64,000 nt of DNA from Flavobacterium kingsejongi (GCF_003076475.1 NZ_CP020919.1:1488001-1552000); one strand, 5' to 3'. Counted from the first letter of the stretch, positions 27,783-37,397 are shown. Numbers and translations: made by a program. Notes: generated from the letters alone by a model not told the origin.

Positions 27783-28580
27783 TTAAGTTTGATAAAAATG
27801 AGCTCGATATTGTATCGGGCTCATTCCTTTTAAATTAAGTTTGATTCTATCATTGTTATAGTATCTGATATATTCCTTAATATCTTTTTCTAATTCTTTA
27901 ATTGAAGTGTATTTCTTTAGGTAAAACAATTCTGATTTCAATATACCGAAAAAGTTTTCTATAACGGCATTGTCAAGACAATTTCCCTTTCTCGACATAC
28001 TCTGCGTAATTCCTTTATCCTTTAATAATCTTTGGTATTGTTTCATTTGATATTGCCATCCTTGGTCAGAATGTAATATTAAATTATAGCCTGTTTTAAT
28101 TGCCCTAAATGACTTTTTAAGCATCTTCACTACTTGTTCCATATTTGGCCTTTGTGCCAGCTGATAACTGATTATCTCGCCATTAAATAAATCAATTATA
28201 GGCGAGAGGTATAACTTTTTACCCCGCACATTAAACTCTGTTATATCAGTTGCCCATTTTTCATTCGGTTGAGATGCCTTAAAATCACGCTCCAGAATAT
28301 TAGGAGCTATTTTACCCTGTTCTCCTCTATAGGATTTATATTTCTTTACCCTTATCAGACTTTTTAAGCCAAGTGATTTCATTAACCGAAGAACAGTTTT
28401 ATGATTAATTACAACCCCCTTCTGCTTAACTTCCAAAGTTATACGGAGATAACCTAACCTGCCTTTATGAGTATGATAGATTGATTTAATCAATTCCTTT
28501 ATATCTTTATATTTATCAGTAGTACTGTTTTTTTGATGGTAATAGTAACTGCTACGTGCCATATCTGCATAAGATAGCAA
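27783..28580 (-). CDS. IS3-family transposase OrfB (DDE integrase)
   Basis: 265 residues from TTG 28580, with an HTH_21-like N-terminus and an rve integrase core. Catalytic residues are seen in WATDITEF (first Asp), LHSDQGWQY (second Asp) and NAVIENFFG (Glu). The frame continues open upstream to overlap orfA, so the working protein is probably an OrfAB fusion made by -1 frameshifting near 28620 rather than by independent initiation. Confidence 0.95.
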   Translation of the reverse strand: MLSYADMARSSYYYHQKNSTTDKYKDIKELIKSIYHTHKGRLGYLRITLEVKQKGVVINHKTVLRLMKSLGLKSLIRVKKYKSYRGEQGKIAPNILERDFKASQPNEKWATDITEFNVRGKKLYLSPIIDLFNGEIISYQLAQRPNMEQVVKMLKKSFRAIKTGYNLILHSDQGWQYQMKQYQRLLKDKGITQSMSRKGNCLDNAVIENFFGILKSELFYLKKYTSIKELEKDIKEYIRYYNNDRIKLNLKGMSPIQYRAHFYQT

Positions 28581-28612
28581 ATATGCTAAATCATGCTTAT
28601 GCCTTAATTCCT

Positions 28613-29140
28613 CTATGGCTTTTGCTTTCTGTTTTGAACAGCTTCTTCGGCTTGAATTAAGGCTTGCAGCTTTTTTAGATAATCAACCTGAGCACGCAAA
28701 GATTCATTTTCAAGTAAAAGCTCTTCTTCCCTGGTCAAAGGTTTATTGGATTTCTTTTTAGCTCGTTTGTAAGCCATATTGGGTCTGCCTTTAGGTTTAT
28801 CAACAAGTCCTGTATTACCTAATTTTTCAAATCTCTTCTGCCAGCTAACAATTACAGAGGCATTTGGAATATTAAAAGATAAACAGGCTTCATTCAAAGA
28901 TATAGACTTCCTTTTTATTGTACGCAAAACTTTTAGCTTAAAAGTAGAAGTATAAATTTGATTCCGCCGAGACTGAAGGCCAGCCGTACCATATTTGTTA
29001 TAAAATCCCAACCATCTGGTAAGATTGGATTTATCAAATCCATATTTTTTCGCAACTGATTCTGCACTTAAGTTTTCCTTTAAAACTTCTTCTATACAGC
29101 GAAGTTTAAACTCATAACTGTATTTAATTTTTCTTTCCAT
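28613..29140 (-). CDS. IS3-family transposase OrfA (helix-turn-helix)
   Basis: About 175 residues from ATG 29140. Two HTH_29-type repeats (FKLRCIEEVLKENLSAESVAKKYG and FKLKVLRTIKRKSISLNEAC) are followed by a C-terminal leucine-rich coiled coil (LTREEELLLENESLRAQVDYL). It binds the terminal repeats. The 3' end overlaps the open orfB frame in a CAAAAG context suited to -1 slippage. The frame opens upstream with TTG 29152, but ATG 29140 is preferred. Confidence 0.93.
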   Translation of the reverse strand: MERKIKYSYEFKLRCIEEVLKENLSAESVAKKYGFDKSNLTRWLGFYNKYGTAGLQSRRNQIYTSTFKLKVLRTIKRKSISLNEACLSFNIPNASVIVSWQKRFEKLGNTGLVDKPKGRPNMAYKRAKKKSNKPLTREEELLLENESLRAQVDYLKKLQALIQAEEAVQNRKQKP

Positions 29141-29327
29141 AAAATTCCCCAAATAGTGTCTAACTTTTTGGGTGCAGTTCAGAAGGCTGTTTTAATTTTA
29201 CTGCGATATTACTGTAAACCTCTGATTTTCTGTAAATGTTAGATGAAATAATTAACCATCAACATATCTGATACATTACCAAAATCGTACAGCCTCTTTC
29301 CATTTAATTGGCACAATTCTTTAAAAT

Positions 29328-29855
29328 CTATTCTATTACTATAACTTTATGTGTCGCTCTTTCTTCATTGACAATATATCTTACCTTGTCTTCTTTTTGT
29401 TTATTAGGTATGTCAATAATGACATTGTCATTTATTATCCCATCAATATAATATGTACCAGTTTGATCGAATTTAATGTCATAAAAAGGAATTTCCCTAT
29501 TGTTCGTTGCTCCAAAGGTATCAATGGCGATTGTTCTCAAATAGTCTTCATTATAATTTATATCTTTAACTTTAGTTAGACTATATAGTATATAGCGACT
29601 TTTACCACTTTTTTCATTATTAAACGCTGTTGTAATTGTATCTAATACACTTCTGTATATGATTTTGCCATCATATGGCTTATTTTTATGAACTGTATCA
29701 GGGAAAACAAACTCAAATTCCACAATTTCATTTTTGTGTTTTTTTATGTCTAATTGTTGTTTTAGATTTTGAAAATCAGAATCATCTCTTTTGCAAGATG
29801 AATTAATTACTAAAAGGATTATTCCCATTAATATTTTTGATAAATTAAAGCTCAT
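29328..29855 (-). CDS. Putative lipoprotein, candidate orphan immunity protein
   Basis: The 175-residue protein begins MSFNLSKILMGIILLVINSSC, a type II signal peptide with lipobox. The mature part is beta-rich, without recognised domains. Its central block (LRTIAIDTF) and strand pattern match the remnant at 30075-30536 (LNRIALDTF), so the two are paralogues. The AT-rich composition and the location downstream of an Rhs gene suggest an immunity-array origin. That is inference. Confidence 0.7.
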   Translation of the reverse strand: MSFNLSKILMGIILLVINSSCKRDDSDFQNLKQQLDIKKHKNEIVEFEFVFPDTVHKNKPYDGKIIYRSVLDTITTAFNNEKSGKSRYILYSLTKVKDINYNEDYLRTIAIDTFGATNNREIPFYDIKFDQTGTYYIDGIINDNVIIDIPNKQKEDKVRYIVNEERATHKVIVIE

Positions 29856-30037
29856 AAGTACAATTTTGAGTTTTATATGAGTAATGCGAACAGTTCTTGA
29901 ATTGGCACTTTTATTTCTTTATTGGTTTATTAAATTTAACGACCTTAATTGTATTCTCATTTTTCAGATTTTTGCAAAGTGTCGTTATGATACAGGTGAA
30001 AGTGAAATTTTTCGTGAATCTATTGTCGTAAAAACTC

Positions 30038-30069
30038 AAAAAGAGTAGATACTTATTCTACTCTTTTTT
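30038..30069 (-). terminator. Terminator in the accessory island
   Basis: A 12-bp perfect stem (30038-30049 with 30057-30068) is flanked by A and T runs, just after the stop of the lipoprotein-like remnant at 30075. Confidence 0.85.
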
Positions 30070-30074
30070 ATGAC

Positions 30075-30536
30075 TTAAATTTTAAAACTTTCGTTTAAAA
30101 ACAAACGTGACTTAATAATAACTAACTTTCCATTTTCATTAATCATAGTAGACTTTTCAATTATTGCTCTGATTTTTTTCTCTCCTCTGGTTCTAAAACC
30201 TAAATTATAAATAAACTCATTTTTTTGAGCGGGTATAAATGTATCTAAAGCAATTCTGTTCAAATTGGAAAAATCATCATTTATTTTATTAGATATTATT
30301 AAAAAATAATACGTTTTACCAAGAAGATTTTTATCATCTTCTGTTTCATCAAAGTGATATTTTATTTTAAAAGGATATTGCTTGTCCTTAATTATATTCG
30401 GCGGTATAACTAATGTATAAAAATCGCTCTGTATGGAATCTATTTTTCCATTTTTGTATATATTTTTTCTATTTGTAATACTTTGGTTCTCTACAATGAT
30501 TTTTTCTTCGGTTTTATAAATCTTATTATAAAGCTG
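30075..30536 (-). pseudogene. Lipoprotein paralogue lacking its N-terminus
   Basis: The frame is open from about 30583 to the stop at 30077-30075. The last 150 or so residues (FYTLVIPPNIIKDKQYPFKIKY, LGKTYYFLIISN, LNRIALDTF) match the strand pattern of the lipoprotein at 29328-29855. There is no start codon with a signal peptide. Instead the 5' end fuses into an IS3-type orfA relic at about 30537. The gene appears decapitated by that insertion. Confidence 0.65.
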
Positions 30537-30649
30537 GGGGCTGTTATTCCTAGCTCCCTGGCAAGTTCTGATACATTTGTTCTATCATAACTCAATTCAA
30601 CGGCTTTTTCCTTAAAAGACTTGTCGTAAATTTTTCGGATTTGTTTCAT
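30537..30649 (-). pseudogene. IS3-family orfA relic (N-terminus only)
   Basis: From ATG 30649 the minus strand reads MKQIRKIYDKSFKEKAVEL then VSELARELGITAP, the N-terminal HTH_8-type repeat of a second IS3-family OrfA, different from the intact element. Homology stops after about 38 residues, and the frame ends about 20 codons later. Confidence 0.75.
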
Positions 30650-30693
30650 AGATTAAAATTAAGATTATTTCTTAACTTTCAATGCAGGCTAAG

Positions 30694-30930
30694 TTAGCAT
30701 GTCCACTCCATATTTTTAAAGAAAGCTATTTTATTTCCTCTTATGCTAATACCAGACAATGTATCTTCACTACTTATCCATTCTCCTTTTTGTATTATTT
30801 TTTGTTTGTTTAATTTTGAGTACTTAATTATTGGTTCGTCTTCCTTTAAAAAGGAATTTACAAATACCATAAACAGGAGAAGTATTAAAGAGAGACTTAA
30901 AGTTATTATTAAAATTAATTGCTTTTTCAA
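30694..30930 (-). CDS. Small membrane-anchored hypothetical protein
   Basis: 78 residues with an N-terminal membrane helix (QLILIITLSLSLILLLFMVFV) and a short extracytoplasmic tail. It lies between the island's TPM-domain lipoprotein and a transposase relic, and could itself be truncated at the 3' end. Not recognised. An ordinary small immunity or cassette gene is possible. Confidence 0.5.
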   Translation of the reverse strand: MKKQLILIITLSLSLILLLFMVFVNSFLKEDEPIIKYSKLNKQKIIQKGEWISSEDTLSGISIRGNKIAFFKNMEWTC

Positions 30931-31453
30931 GAGTATTTCTTTTTAGTTTAGAAGCTATTGATTGTTAAAAAGTCGTTTAAATTTAAAATCTATATCTGAT
31001 GGAATTTAATGCCATAGCGTTTCAAAGCTTAAAACGCCTCTATTTATACCTTCGAAATATCGGCCTTCTTTAAATTCAGGAATAATTATTTCAGACATTA
31101 TCTCCATACTTTTTTCTTCTGATAAGTTTTCGGTATTCTCTGCTATTGACAATGCGACTTTTCTATTTTTTTTACTAAAGGCAATTATTATTGTATTTTT
31201 ATTTTCAACACCAATCCTCCAGTTATTCCCCAAATCGACAATGTAATCTTGGAAATCATTATATGGAGCAAAAGATTCTACAGCGATAATAATAATTTCT
31301 TTATTCTCGTTAAGTTTGAGATCATAGAGTATTTTTTTTAATGCCGCATTTTGGTCTTTTGTAAAAACACCTTCATAATCATTAATTAATCCGATTTGTT
31401 TTGGAAATGTTTTTGGCGGTATATCATTAATTTTTTTTTCAGTATACTTCACT

Positions 31454-31899
<446 letters not shown>

Positions 31900-31912
<13 letters not shown>

Positions 31913-32938
31913 ATTACCGTTTTTGATTTTGTCGCCATTACCCCTGCACTTACTTTCGGTGAAGGTCCATTTAATCCTGGAGAAATAGTTCCTGTTTTAT
32001 AGCCTCTTTCACCTTTTCCAATGTTTGAAAATTGTTGAGAAACTGTTCCGTTAGAATCATTGCTAGTGCCCCCAAGAGCTATGCCGCCGCCGCCAATCGG
32101 CGAATTAACAGAAGCTGATAGCTCCATAGAAGTCCCGCTAAAATCGTTAAGTAAAAAAATACCTTTATGATTTGGTATTATCTCTGTAACACTCAAACCA
32201 ACATCTTCACCGAGTCCCACGTTGCCTTTAAAAGTGAAATATGCTCCCCAATTATTGGTTCCATCTTTTACTAATCCAACTTCAAAACCTATTCCTCCTC
32301 CAAGGGCAGCGTTTGCACCTACCCCATAAGCAACTCCATTTTTCTGAAACGAGACATTAACTTCATCCAATTGTTGAACTTCAGTAGCAACATTAAAATC
32401 AGTACCATTAGTCCCTTCCCAAGTCTTAGTTTTAGCATTAAAAGCCCAACTTCCATCACTATCTTCCCAGGTTTCCCCATCTGCAATATCAGAAATACTA
32501 TAGCCATAGTTTTCAGCATCTAATTCTGTTGGAGGCATCGCCATCATTCCATCTGGATCAATATAACGCAAAGGATTATTAAGCGCGTAAGTATAAGGAC
32601 TAAAACGTCTTGATACCTCAGCAAGCGGATCCATATTCATCCACCTACCAATTGCAGGCTCGTAATTACGTGCTCCATAATCATACATATTCAGCCCAAA
32701 TTCGCGTTGCAGCTCCTTCCCGTTGTATTTATACTCATAGTTTAAGTAATTATCCAAAGGAATGGGATCAACAAACGCATCCAATACTATAGCATCCTGA
32801 GCATTGGGTTGGAATGCCAATTGATCTGAATTATAGTTCGCATGCTTTAATCCAAACGGATAATAATGGTTCTCTTCAACAATCTTGGCGGACGTTGTAA
32901 GTGGATCTTTAGTATACGAGTGCAAATTCCGGTTATAT
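31900..32938 (-). CDS. Rhs/YD-repeat polymorphic toxin, 3' end (5' part replaced by IS21)
   Basis: About 345 residues. The N-terminal part is the Rhs repeat-associated core domain (YYPFGLKHANYN, YKYNGKELQREFGLNMYDYGARNYEPAIGRW, YALNNPLRYIDPDGMM). A variable C-terminal tail of about 210 residues follows, glycine-rich and with no cysteine (GVGANAALGGGIGFEVGLV, SPIGGGGIALGG). That tail is the expected toxin position, but I cannot assign its activity. Upstream reading continues to about 32938 and then enters IS21, so the shell-forming repeats are missing. A product could arise only from an internal start such as TTG 32925. Confidence 0.88.
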
Positions 32939-33034
32939 TGATCACCCCATTCCGTTTTAAAGTGAGCACCTGATTCCAGTTCAAAATGACCACCTAATTC
33001 CGGTGCAAAGTGAGCACCTCCGTTTTGATTAAAA
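32939..33034. repeat. IS21 left-end tandem 24-bp repeats
   Basis: Four consecutive 24-bp units begin TGATCACC, TGAGCACC, TGACCACC and TGAGCACC, three of them containing ATTCC in the middle. They are probable IstA binding sites. Confidence 0.85.
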
Positions 33035-33080
33035 ACTATATTTTTTCATCTGTTAATTAGTATTCAAATATAATAAAATA

Positions 33081-33818
33081 TCACTCTTTGTTTATTCCTC
33101 TTTTCTTTCTCATGGATTCTCCATGTAATTCAAGCCTATGAGATTGGTGTATAAGTCTGTCTAATATTGCATCGGCTATCGTTTTTTCTCCAATTATATC
33201 ATACCAGCCTTGAACTGGTATTTGTGATGTCACGATTATAGAGCCGTTATTATGCCTGTCCTCTATGATCTCTAAAAGAGTAATTCGGTTATGGCTGTCA
33301 AGTGCCTGGAGTCCAAAATCATCAAGTATTATAACATCCTGTCTTTGTATTTTGGTAAGTTCCCGTAGATAAGTACCATCTGCTTTAGCCATTTTTAGTC
33401 TAGCGAACAATTTTGAGGTATTAAAATAACTTACCTTAAAACCCTGTATACAGGCTTGATAACCTAATGCAGTACCTAAATAACTTTTACCGACACCGGT
33501 GCTTCCAGTGATTAAAATGTTTTCGTTTTTCTCTATAAATTCGCATTCTGCCAGACGCAGTACCATGTTTCGGTCCAGGTTACGTGATACATCAAAATTG
33601 ATACTTTCAATATTTGATTTGTAATGGAATTTGGCATTAGTGATACTTCGTTCAATACGACGATTGTACCTTTCATCCCATTCTGCATCAATAATCATCG
33701 ATACAAACTGGTCAAGGGTATAATGATCTGTTTTCCCGCTTTCAATGGCTGTTTTAAAAGCATTAAACATGCCATAAAGCTTCATTTGTTTCATTTTGGT
33801 TACTGTGGATTCATTCAT
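33081..33818 (-). CDS. istB: IS21 helper ATPase IstB
   Basis: The 245-residue AAA+ DnaC-like ATPase has Walker A in GSTGVGKSYLG (about residues 105-115), Walker B in VIILDDFGL (about 164-172) and a sensor region IIVTSQIPVQGW. It assists the IstA transposase in target selection. It follows istA by 16 bp. Full length and apparently intact. Confidence 0.96.
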   Translation of the reverse strand: MNESTVTKMKQMKLYGMFNAFKTAIESGKTDHYTLDQFVSMIIDAEWDERYNRRIERSITNAKFHYKSNIESINFDVSRNLDRNMVLRLAECEFIEKNENILITGSTGVGKSYLGTALGYQACIQGFKVSYFNTSKLFARLKMAKADGTYLRELTKIQRQDVIILDDFGLQALDSHNRITLLEIIEDRHNNGSIIVTSQIPVQGWYDIIGEKTIADAILDRLIHQSHRLELHGESMRKKRGINKE

Positions 33819-33834
33819 TTTTTCAAGATTTAAT

Positions 33835-35382
33835 TTAGTTATAATAGTGTTTTCCTCTTATGTTACTGTGATCGGGAAGTTCCTGCTCAGGTTCTTGATC
33901 AAAATCAATATGATCCAAGTTGTTTTCTAAAATGTTTTGTATGGTCTTAAAATTGTAAATTTTAAAATCAAGTGCCCGCCTGCAGGCATTTATTAATCGC
34001 TGTCTGCCTACCTTTTTTTCAAAATTCAGTATTCCTAAACAGCTTTTATAAGCCTGTTCTGGATGATTTCTGCTTTCGATTATCTGCATTATATATTCTC
34101 CTACTGACTCATCAATATTATTAGCCCATTCAATGAAGCGGGCAGCACTCCATTGGGCTACAAATTGATGTGTACTGGCTAAATGCTCAGGAGTTGTTGT
34201 ATAGACATAAGGTTTGTAGTTTCTTGGATGTACAGCTATTCGATTGTATTTATAATAAATCTCTACTGTTGATTTGGTATATAACAGCTTGGCTTTCTTC
34301 TTTACATATTGATACGGAACGCTGTAATAGTTTTTGTCCTGGCTTAATTGAACATGACCGTTTTGCATTACTGTTGCAAAAGACTGGTATTTAATTTCAA
34401 AACGATCTTGTGGGAGTGGACGCAGTTTTTCTTTCTCGTCTTCTAAAAATAATTCAAAGCGGGAATAAGGGCGTCCTGTCAGTTTTCTGTTATTGTGAGA
34501 GTCAAGTAAATCCCAGATCTGCTGGTTTAATTCTTCCAGAGAAAAGAACTTAGTTTCTTTTATGGTTACATAAATCCTTCGATATAATATCTTAACAGCT
34601 CCTTCAACTAGTGACTTGTCTCTGGGCCTGTAAGCTCTGGCAGGTAAAATTGTGGTTTCGTAATGTTCTGCTAAATCAGCCAGGGTTTCATTGATTGTCG
34701 GTTCAAAACGACTGCTTTTTATTACGGCAGATTTTAAATTATCTGGAACAATGGCGGCAGGAGTGCCTTCAAAAAAGCGCATGGCATTTTCTACCGAGTC
34801 AACAAAGTTTTCCTTTTGCTGGCTCATGGAAGCTTCAGCATACGTGTATTGGCTAGCGCCCAATATTGCTACAAAAAATTGTACTTCTTTGACTTCTCCA
34901 GTATCTATATCAATAATTGAGAGTGTCTTTCCGGCATAATCAACATACATTTTATCACCAGCCTTATGGTTCATATGCATGACCGGATTAACTCGTTTGC
35001 CCCATATATTGTAATGATAATGAAATTGTGAAGTTCGATAACCATCAGGATTTACAGCAATATATTGTTCCCACATATGCTGTACGGTAACGCCAACTTT
35101 TTTTAGTTCACGTTCCATTTTAGGAAAAAAATCATAAAGTGTCTGTAATCTCGGGCTAATGGCCTCTACACTAGTCTGGGAGAATAAAAGTTCCAGCTCT
35201 GCATCGGTTTTTTGGTCGATTAATTCAAAGCTTAATTCGAGAACTTCAAATAAAGAAATATATTTCTTTACCGTATTTCTTGAAAGGGATAAGTAGCTAC
35301 TTATAAATAACTTACTCTTTCCATTACAATAGAATTTAATTACTTTTCTAATTTTACTCATGTCTGTTATTTTGTTTGCCAT
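33835..35382 (-). CDS. istA: IS21 transposase IstA
   Basis: 515 residues: an N-terminal helix-turn-helix (LSLSRNTVKKYISLF), an rve-type DDE core with MYVDYAGKTL (first Asp), IVPDNLKSAV (second Asp) and DKSLVEGAVKIL (Glu), and a C-terminal Mu-like beta-barrel. Full length and apparently intact, so the element could still be active. Confidence 0.96.
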   Translation of the reverse strand: MANKITDMSKIRKVIKFYCNGKSKLFISSYLSLSRNTVKKYISLFEVLELSFELIDQKTDAELELLFSQTSVEAISPRLQTLYDFFPKMERELKKVGVTVQHMWEQYIAVNPDGYRTSQFHYHYNIWGKRVNPVMHMNHKAGDKMYVDYAGKTLSIIDIDTGEVKEVQFFVAILGASQYTYAEASMSQQKENFVDSVENAMRFFEGTPAAIVPDNLKSAVIKSSRFEPTINETLADLAEHYETTILPARAYRPRDKSLVEGAVKILYRRIYVTIKETKFFSLEELNQQIWDLLDSHNNRKLTGRPYSRFELFLEDEKEKLRPLPQDRFEIKYQSFATVMQNGHVQLSQDKNYYSVPYQYVKKKAKLLYTKSTVEIYYKYNRIAVHPRNYKPYVYTTTPEHLASTHQFVAQWSAARFIEWANNIDESVGEYIMQIIESRNHPEQAYKSCLGILNFEKKVGRQRLINACRRALDFKIYNFKTIQNILENNLDHIDFDQEPEQELPDHSNIRGKHYYN

Positions 35383-35449
35383 AATCCGTAAATTTTTAAC
35401 GAATGTATGGTTCTAACAACATGAAAAAATCAATAGTTTTTAATACTTA

Positions 35450-35544
35450 ATTCACCACAAAACTTGGTGGTCAATTTGCTCCGGAATTAGGTGGTCAGTT
35501 TGCTCCGGAACGGGTGGTCAATTTACTCCGGAATTAGGTGGTCA
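35450..35544. repeat. IS21 right-end tandem repeats
   Basis: Read on the minus strand, four units of 23-24 bp each start TGACCACC. The two middle spacings end GGAGCAAA, mirroring the left-end array. One unit is 1 bp short. Confidence 0.85.
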
Positions 35545-35548
35545 AATT

Positions 35549-35782
35549 GACCGGTTTTTCCAACCGTATGTAAAAGCGCTGTATTATGGAAAGCCTGCGA
35601 ATTCAACTCCGAGAAAAGTGGTAGACAACAGTTTTACCTATAATCTCGTAATGGAGTTTGACAGCCTGGAAGACCTGGAGGCCTACGGTAAACTGCCGGA
35701 TCACCTCGATGCGATCAAAAAGTACAGTCCGTACTGGGAACGTATGATCGTTCATGATGCCGTACTGCAACAAGTGCGTTAA
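35549..35782 (+). pseudogene. Dabb-family (stress-responsive dimeric barrel) protein, 3' end
   Basis: 77 C-terminal codons end TAA at 35780-35782. The reading EFDSLEDLEAYGKLPDH then SPYWERMIVHDAV is the second half of a Dabb alpha/beta barrel. The reading frame enters the IS21 end at its 5' side and there is no start, so only the remnant survives. High-GC, core-like codons contrast with the island. It is followed by the cupin gene after 46 bp, which may have been its operon partner. Confidence 0.82.
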
Positions 35783-35828
35783 TCTGTGTTTTATAATTCA
35801 ACAATAACAATTCAAAGCAAACAAGAAA

Positions 35829-36323
35829 ATGAAAAAAGCAGTGTTATTTTTAGCTGTAAGTGTAATGGCCGGATTCAGTACTTTCCCGCTTCAGGCCAAA
35901 GGGACTGATCCTAAAAAAGTAAAACAGGAAGTCCGAAAAGAGGAAGAGCAAACCTACATCAAAGCGATCCGGCTGGTGAATACCGAGGATGGAAAATGTA
36001 CGTATGAAGTGGGTAAAATCCCCACAAAAATGCGAATGGAAACCACTTCGTTTTTCGGGCAGACCAAAGTGGATGCCTATGAGAAAGTGGCTCATCCCGC
36101 ACCCCGTCGCCAGTATGTAGTGACGATTAAAGGCAAGCTGAAATTTAAAGTGAGCAATGGCGATACCTTTATTATTGAGCCCGGTGTAATCCTTATAGCG
36201 GAAGATACCAAAGGAACCGGGCATACCTGGGATCTTGTAGATGGCGATAAATGGGAACGTTTGTACATCCCGTTGAATGAAGGGGGCGAGGATCATTTTA
36301 TTCCGGAGAAAAGTAAAAAATAA
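35829..36323 (+). CDS. Secreted cupin-domain protein
   Basis: The 164-residue protein has a signal peptide (MKKAVLFLAVSVMAGFSTF, cleavage after QAK), a charged linker and a small cupin barrel (RRQYVVTIKGKLKFKV, then GDTFIIEPGVILIAEDTKGTGHTWDLV). Only one clear metal-type His (GHTW) is seen, so metal binding is uncertain. It probably followed the Dabb gene in one operon before the IS21 rearrangement. Confidence 0.8.
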   Translation: MKKAVLFLAVSVMAGFSTFPLQAKGTDPKKVKQEVRKEEEQTYIKAIRLVNTEDGKCTYEVGKIPTKMRMETTSFFGQTKVDAYEKVAHPAPRRQYVVTIKGKLKFKVSNGDTFIIEPGVILIAEDTKGTGHTWDLVDGDKWERLYIPLNEGGEDHFIPEKSKK

Positions 36324-36414
36324 AAATGTGTAAGATCGTGGCAATGCTACGCATACTACTACATACGAGTAATGGAAAGGAAGAATGAAGCAGTAAAAGG
36401 TTGCGGTTAGGAAC

Positions 36415-36443
36415 AAAAGGGCGGTTGTAAAGACCGTCCTTTT
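36415..36443. terminator. Bidirectional terminator
   Basis: An 11-bp stem with one G-T pair (36415-36425 with 36433-36443) and a 7-nt loop, AAAA/TTTT at its base. It lies between the convergent cupin and PAP2 genes. Confidence 0.8.
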
Positions 36444-36455
36444 GTATTTTATACA

Positions 36456-37220
36456 TTAAAAGATAACGACTACTGCACAACCCAGTTGATTGCCATTGTA
36501 AAACGGGGCGATCATAGAAGATACATTTTTCTCTTTGGAACCCCCAAAGAGTTTGTCTTTCAGGTAAGGGCTCACCCAATAGGCGATTTTAGTGCTCAGG
36601 ATCCCAATGCCAGCACCCGCAGCAACATCCGTAAGCCAGTGCCGGTTGTTGTACATTCGGAACAGTCCGGTTCCAGTAGCCACAGCATAACCCGAGATCC
36701 CATACCATATCGATTTGTCTTTGTATTCCTGCCACATGAATTCTGCGCCGGCAAAAGCAGTAGCAGTATGACCCGAAGGGAAGGAATTGTTGGAACTGCC
36801 ATCCGGGCGCTCAATATGGGTGATGGATTTTAGAGCCAATACCGAAGAGCTCATGATCACATAGGAAGTAGCCATAATAATCGTCCGGTCTTTGAGGTTA
36901 TTCTTACCCTGTATTCCCATGGCATTTAGGCTATACACCGCAGCAAAAGGAGCATATTGCGAAAAATCATCCACCGTTATTTTTTTGTCGATGTCCTCTT
37001 TGACCTCGTCCCGGATCTGGGAATTGAACAATTTCAACTGATCGCTTTCCAGCCCAATTACGCCATAACCAATCAGTGCTGCAGGAACAATCAGTTGCTT
37101 ATAGGTAAACTTATGGGGATTCACCGGCGTAAGATCCGGGATCGTATCCGGAGTAACTTCCTGTGCTTTTAGGGAAGAAAAGCACAAAACCATCAGGCAG
37201 AGTACAAATTGTTTTAGCAT
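36456..37220 (-). CDS. PAP2-family phosphatase
   Basis: 254 residues with a signal peptide (MLKQFVLCLMVLCFSSLKAQ) and the three-part PAP2 signature: KSITHIERP (about residues 127-135), FPSGHTATAF (about 143-152) and NNRHWLTDVAAG (about 191-202). It would dephosphorylate lipid or undecaprenyl phosphates at the periplasmic face. Only weak membrane segments are seen, so it may be a soluble periplasmic acid phosphatase-like form. Confidence 0.92.
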   Translation of the reverse strand: MLKQFVLCLMVLCFSSLKAQEVTPDTIPDLTPVNPHKFTYKQLIVPAALIGYGVIGLESDQLKLFNSQIRDEVKEDIDKKITVDDFSQYAPFAAVYSLNAMGIQGKNNLKDRTIIMATSYVIMSSSVLALKSITHIERPDGSSNNSFPSGHTATAFAGAEFMWQEYKDKSIWYGISGYAVATGTGLFRMYNNRHWLTDVAAGAGIGILSTKIAYWVSPYLKDKLFGGSKEKNVSSMIAPFYNGNQLGCAVVVIF

Positions 37221-37397
37221 GGCAAAAGTTTTATAGTAGCATATATCCTCTTAACGGCAACAGGAAATTTAAATTGAATACCGGAATAATGATTAAGTGA
37301 ATCTTAAGAATGGAAGCTGCGGTTTTGGAGCTGGAAATTGTACTTTTCGGGGGTTGAATTGAGAGGGCTGACAGTTGCAAAAACTGCGCAGCCACAG

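Larger units (their letters stand above)
27754..29176 (-). mobile_element. IS3-family insertion sequence (IS150-like), complete
   Basis: The 1.42-kb element has terminal inverted repeats: TGCACCCAAAAGTTTAGACA at the left end and TGCACCCAAAAAGTTAGACA (read inward) at the right. It contains orfA and orfB on the minus strand in overlapping frames. The flanking bases (GAG left, GTT right) do not form a clear direct repeat, so either the exact ends are slightly off or the flanks were rearranged after insertion. Confidence 0.92.
32939..35544 (-). mobile_element. IS21-family insertion sequence
   Basis: About 2.6 kb with istA and istB on the minus strand. Ends begin TGATCACCCCATTCCG at the left and TGACCACCTAATTCCG (read inward) at the right. 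Each end has four copies of a roughly 24-bp unit. The left flank is an Rhs gene and the right flank is an unrelated Dabb gene. No target duplication is evident, so flanking DNA has been lost or rearranged. Confidence 0.92.

Noticed and set aside
29177..29327. Short open frame right of the IS3 element
   Set aside because: Only about 35 codons with no recognisable family; not supported.
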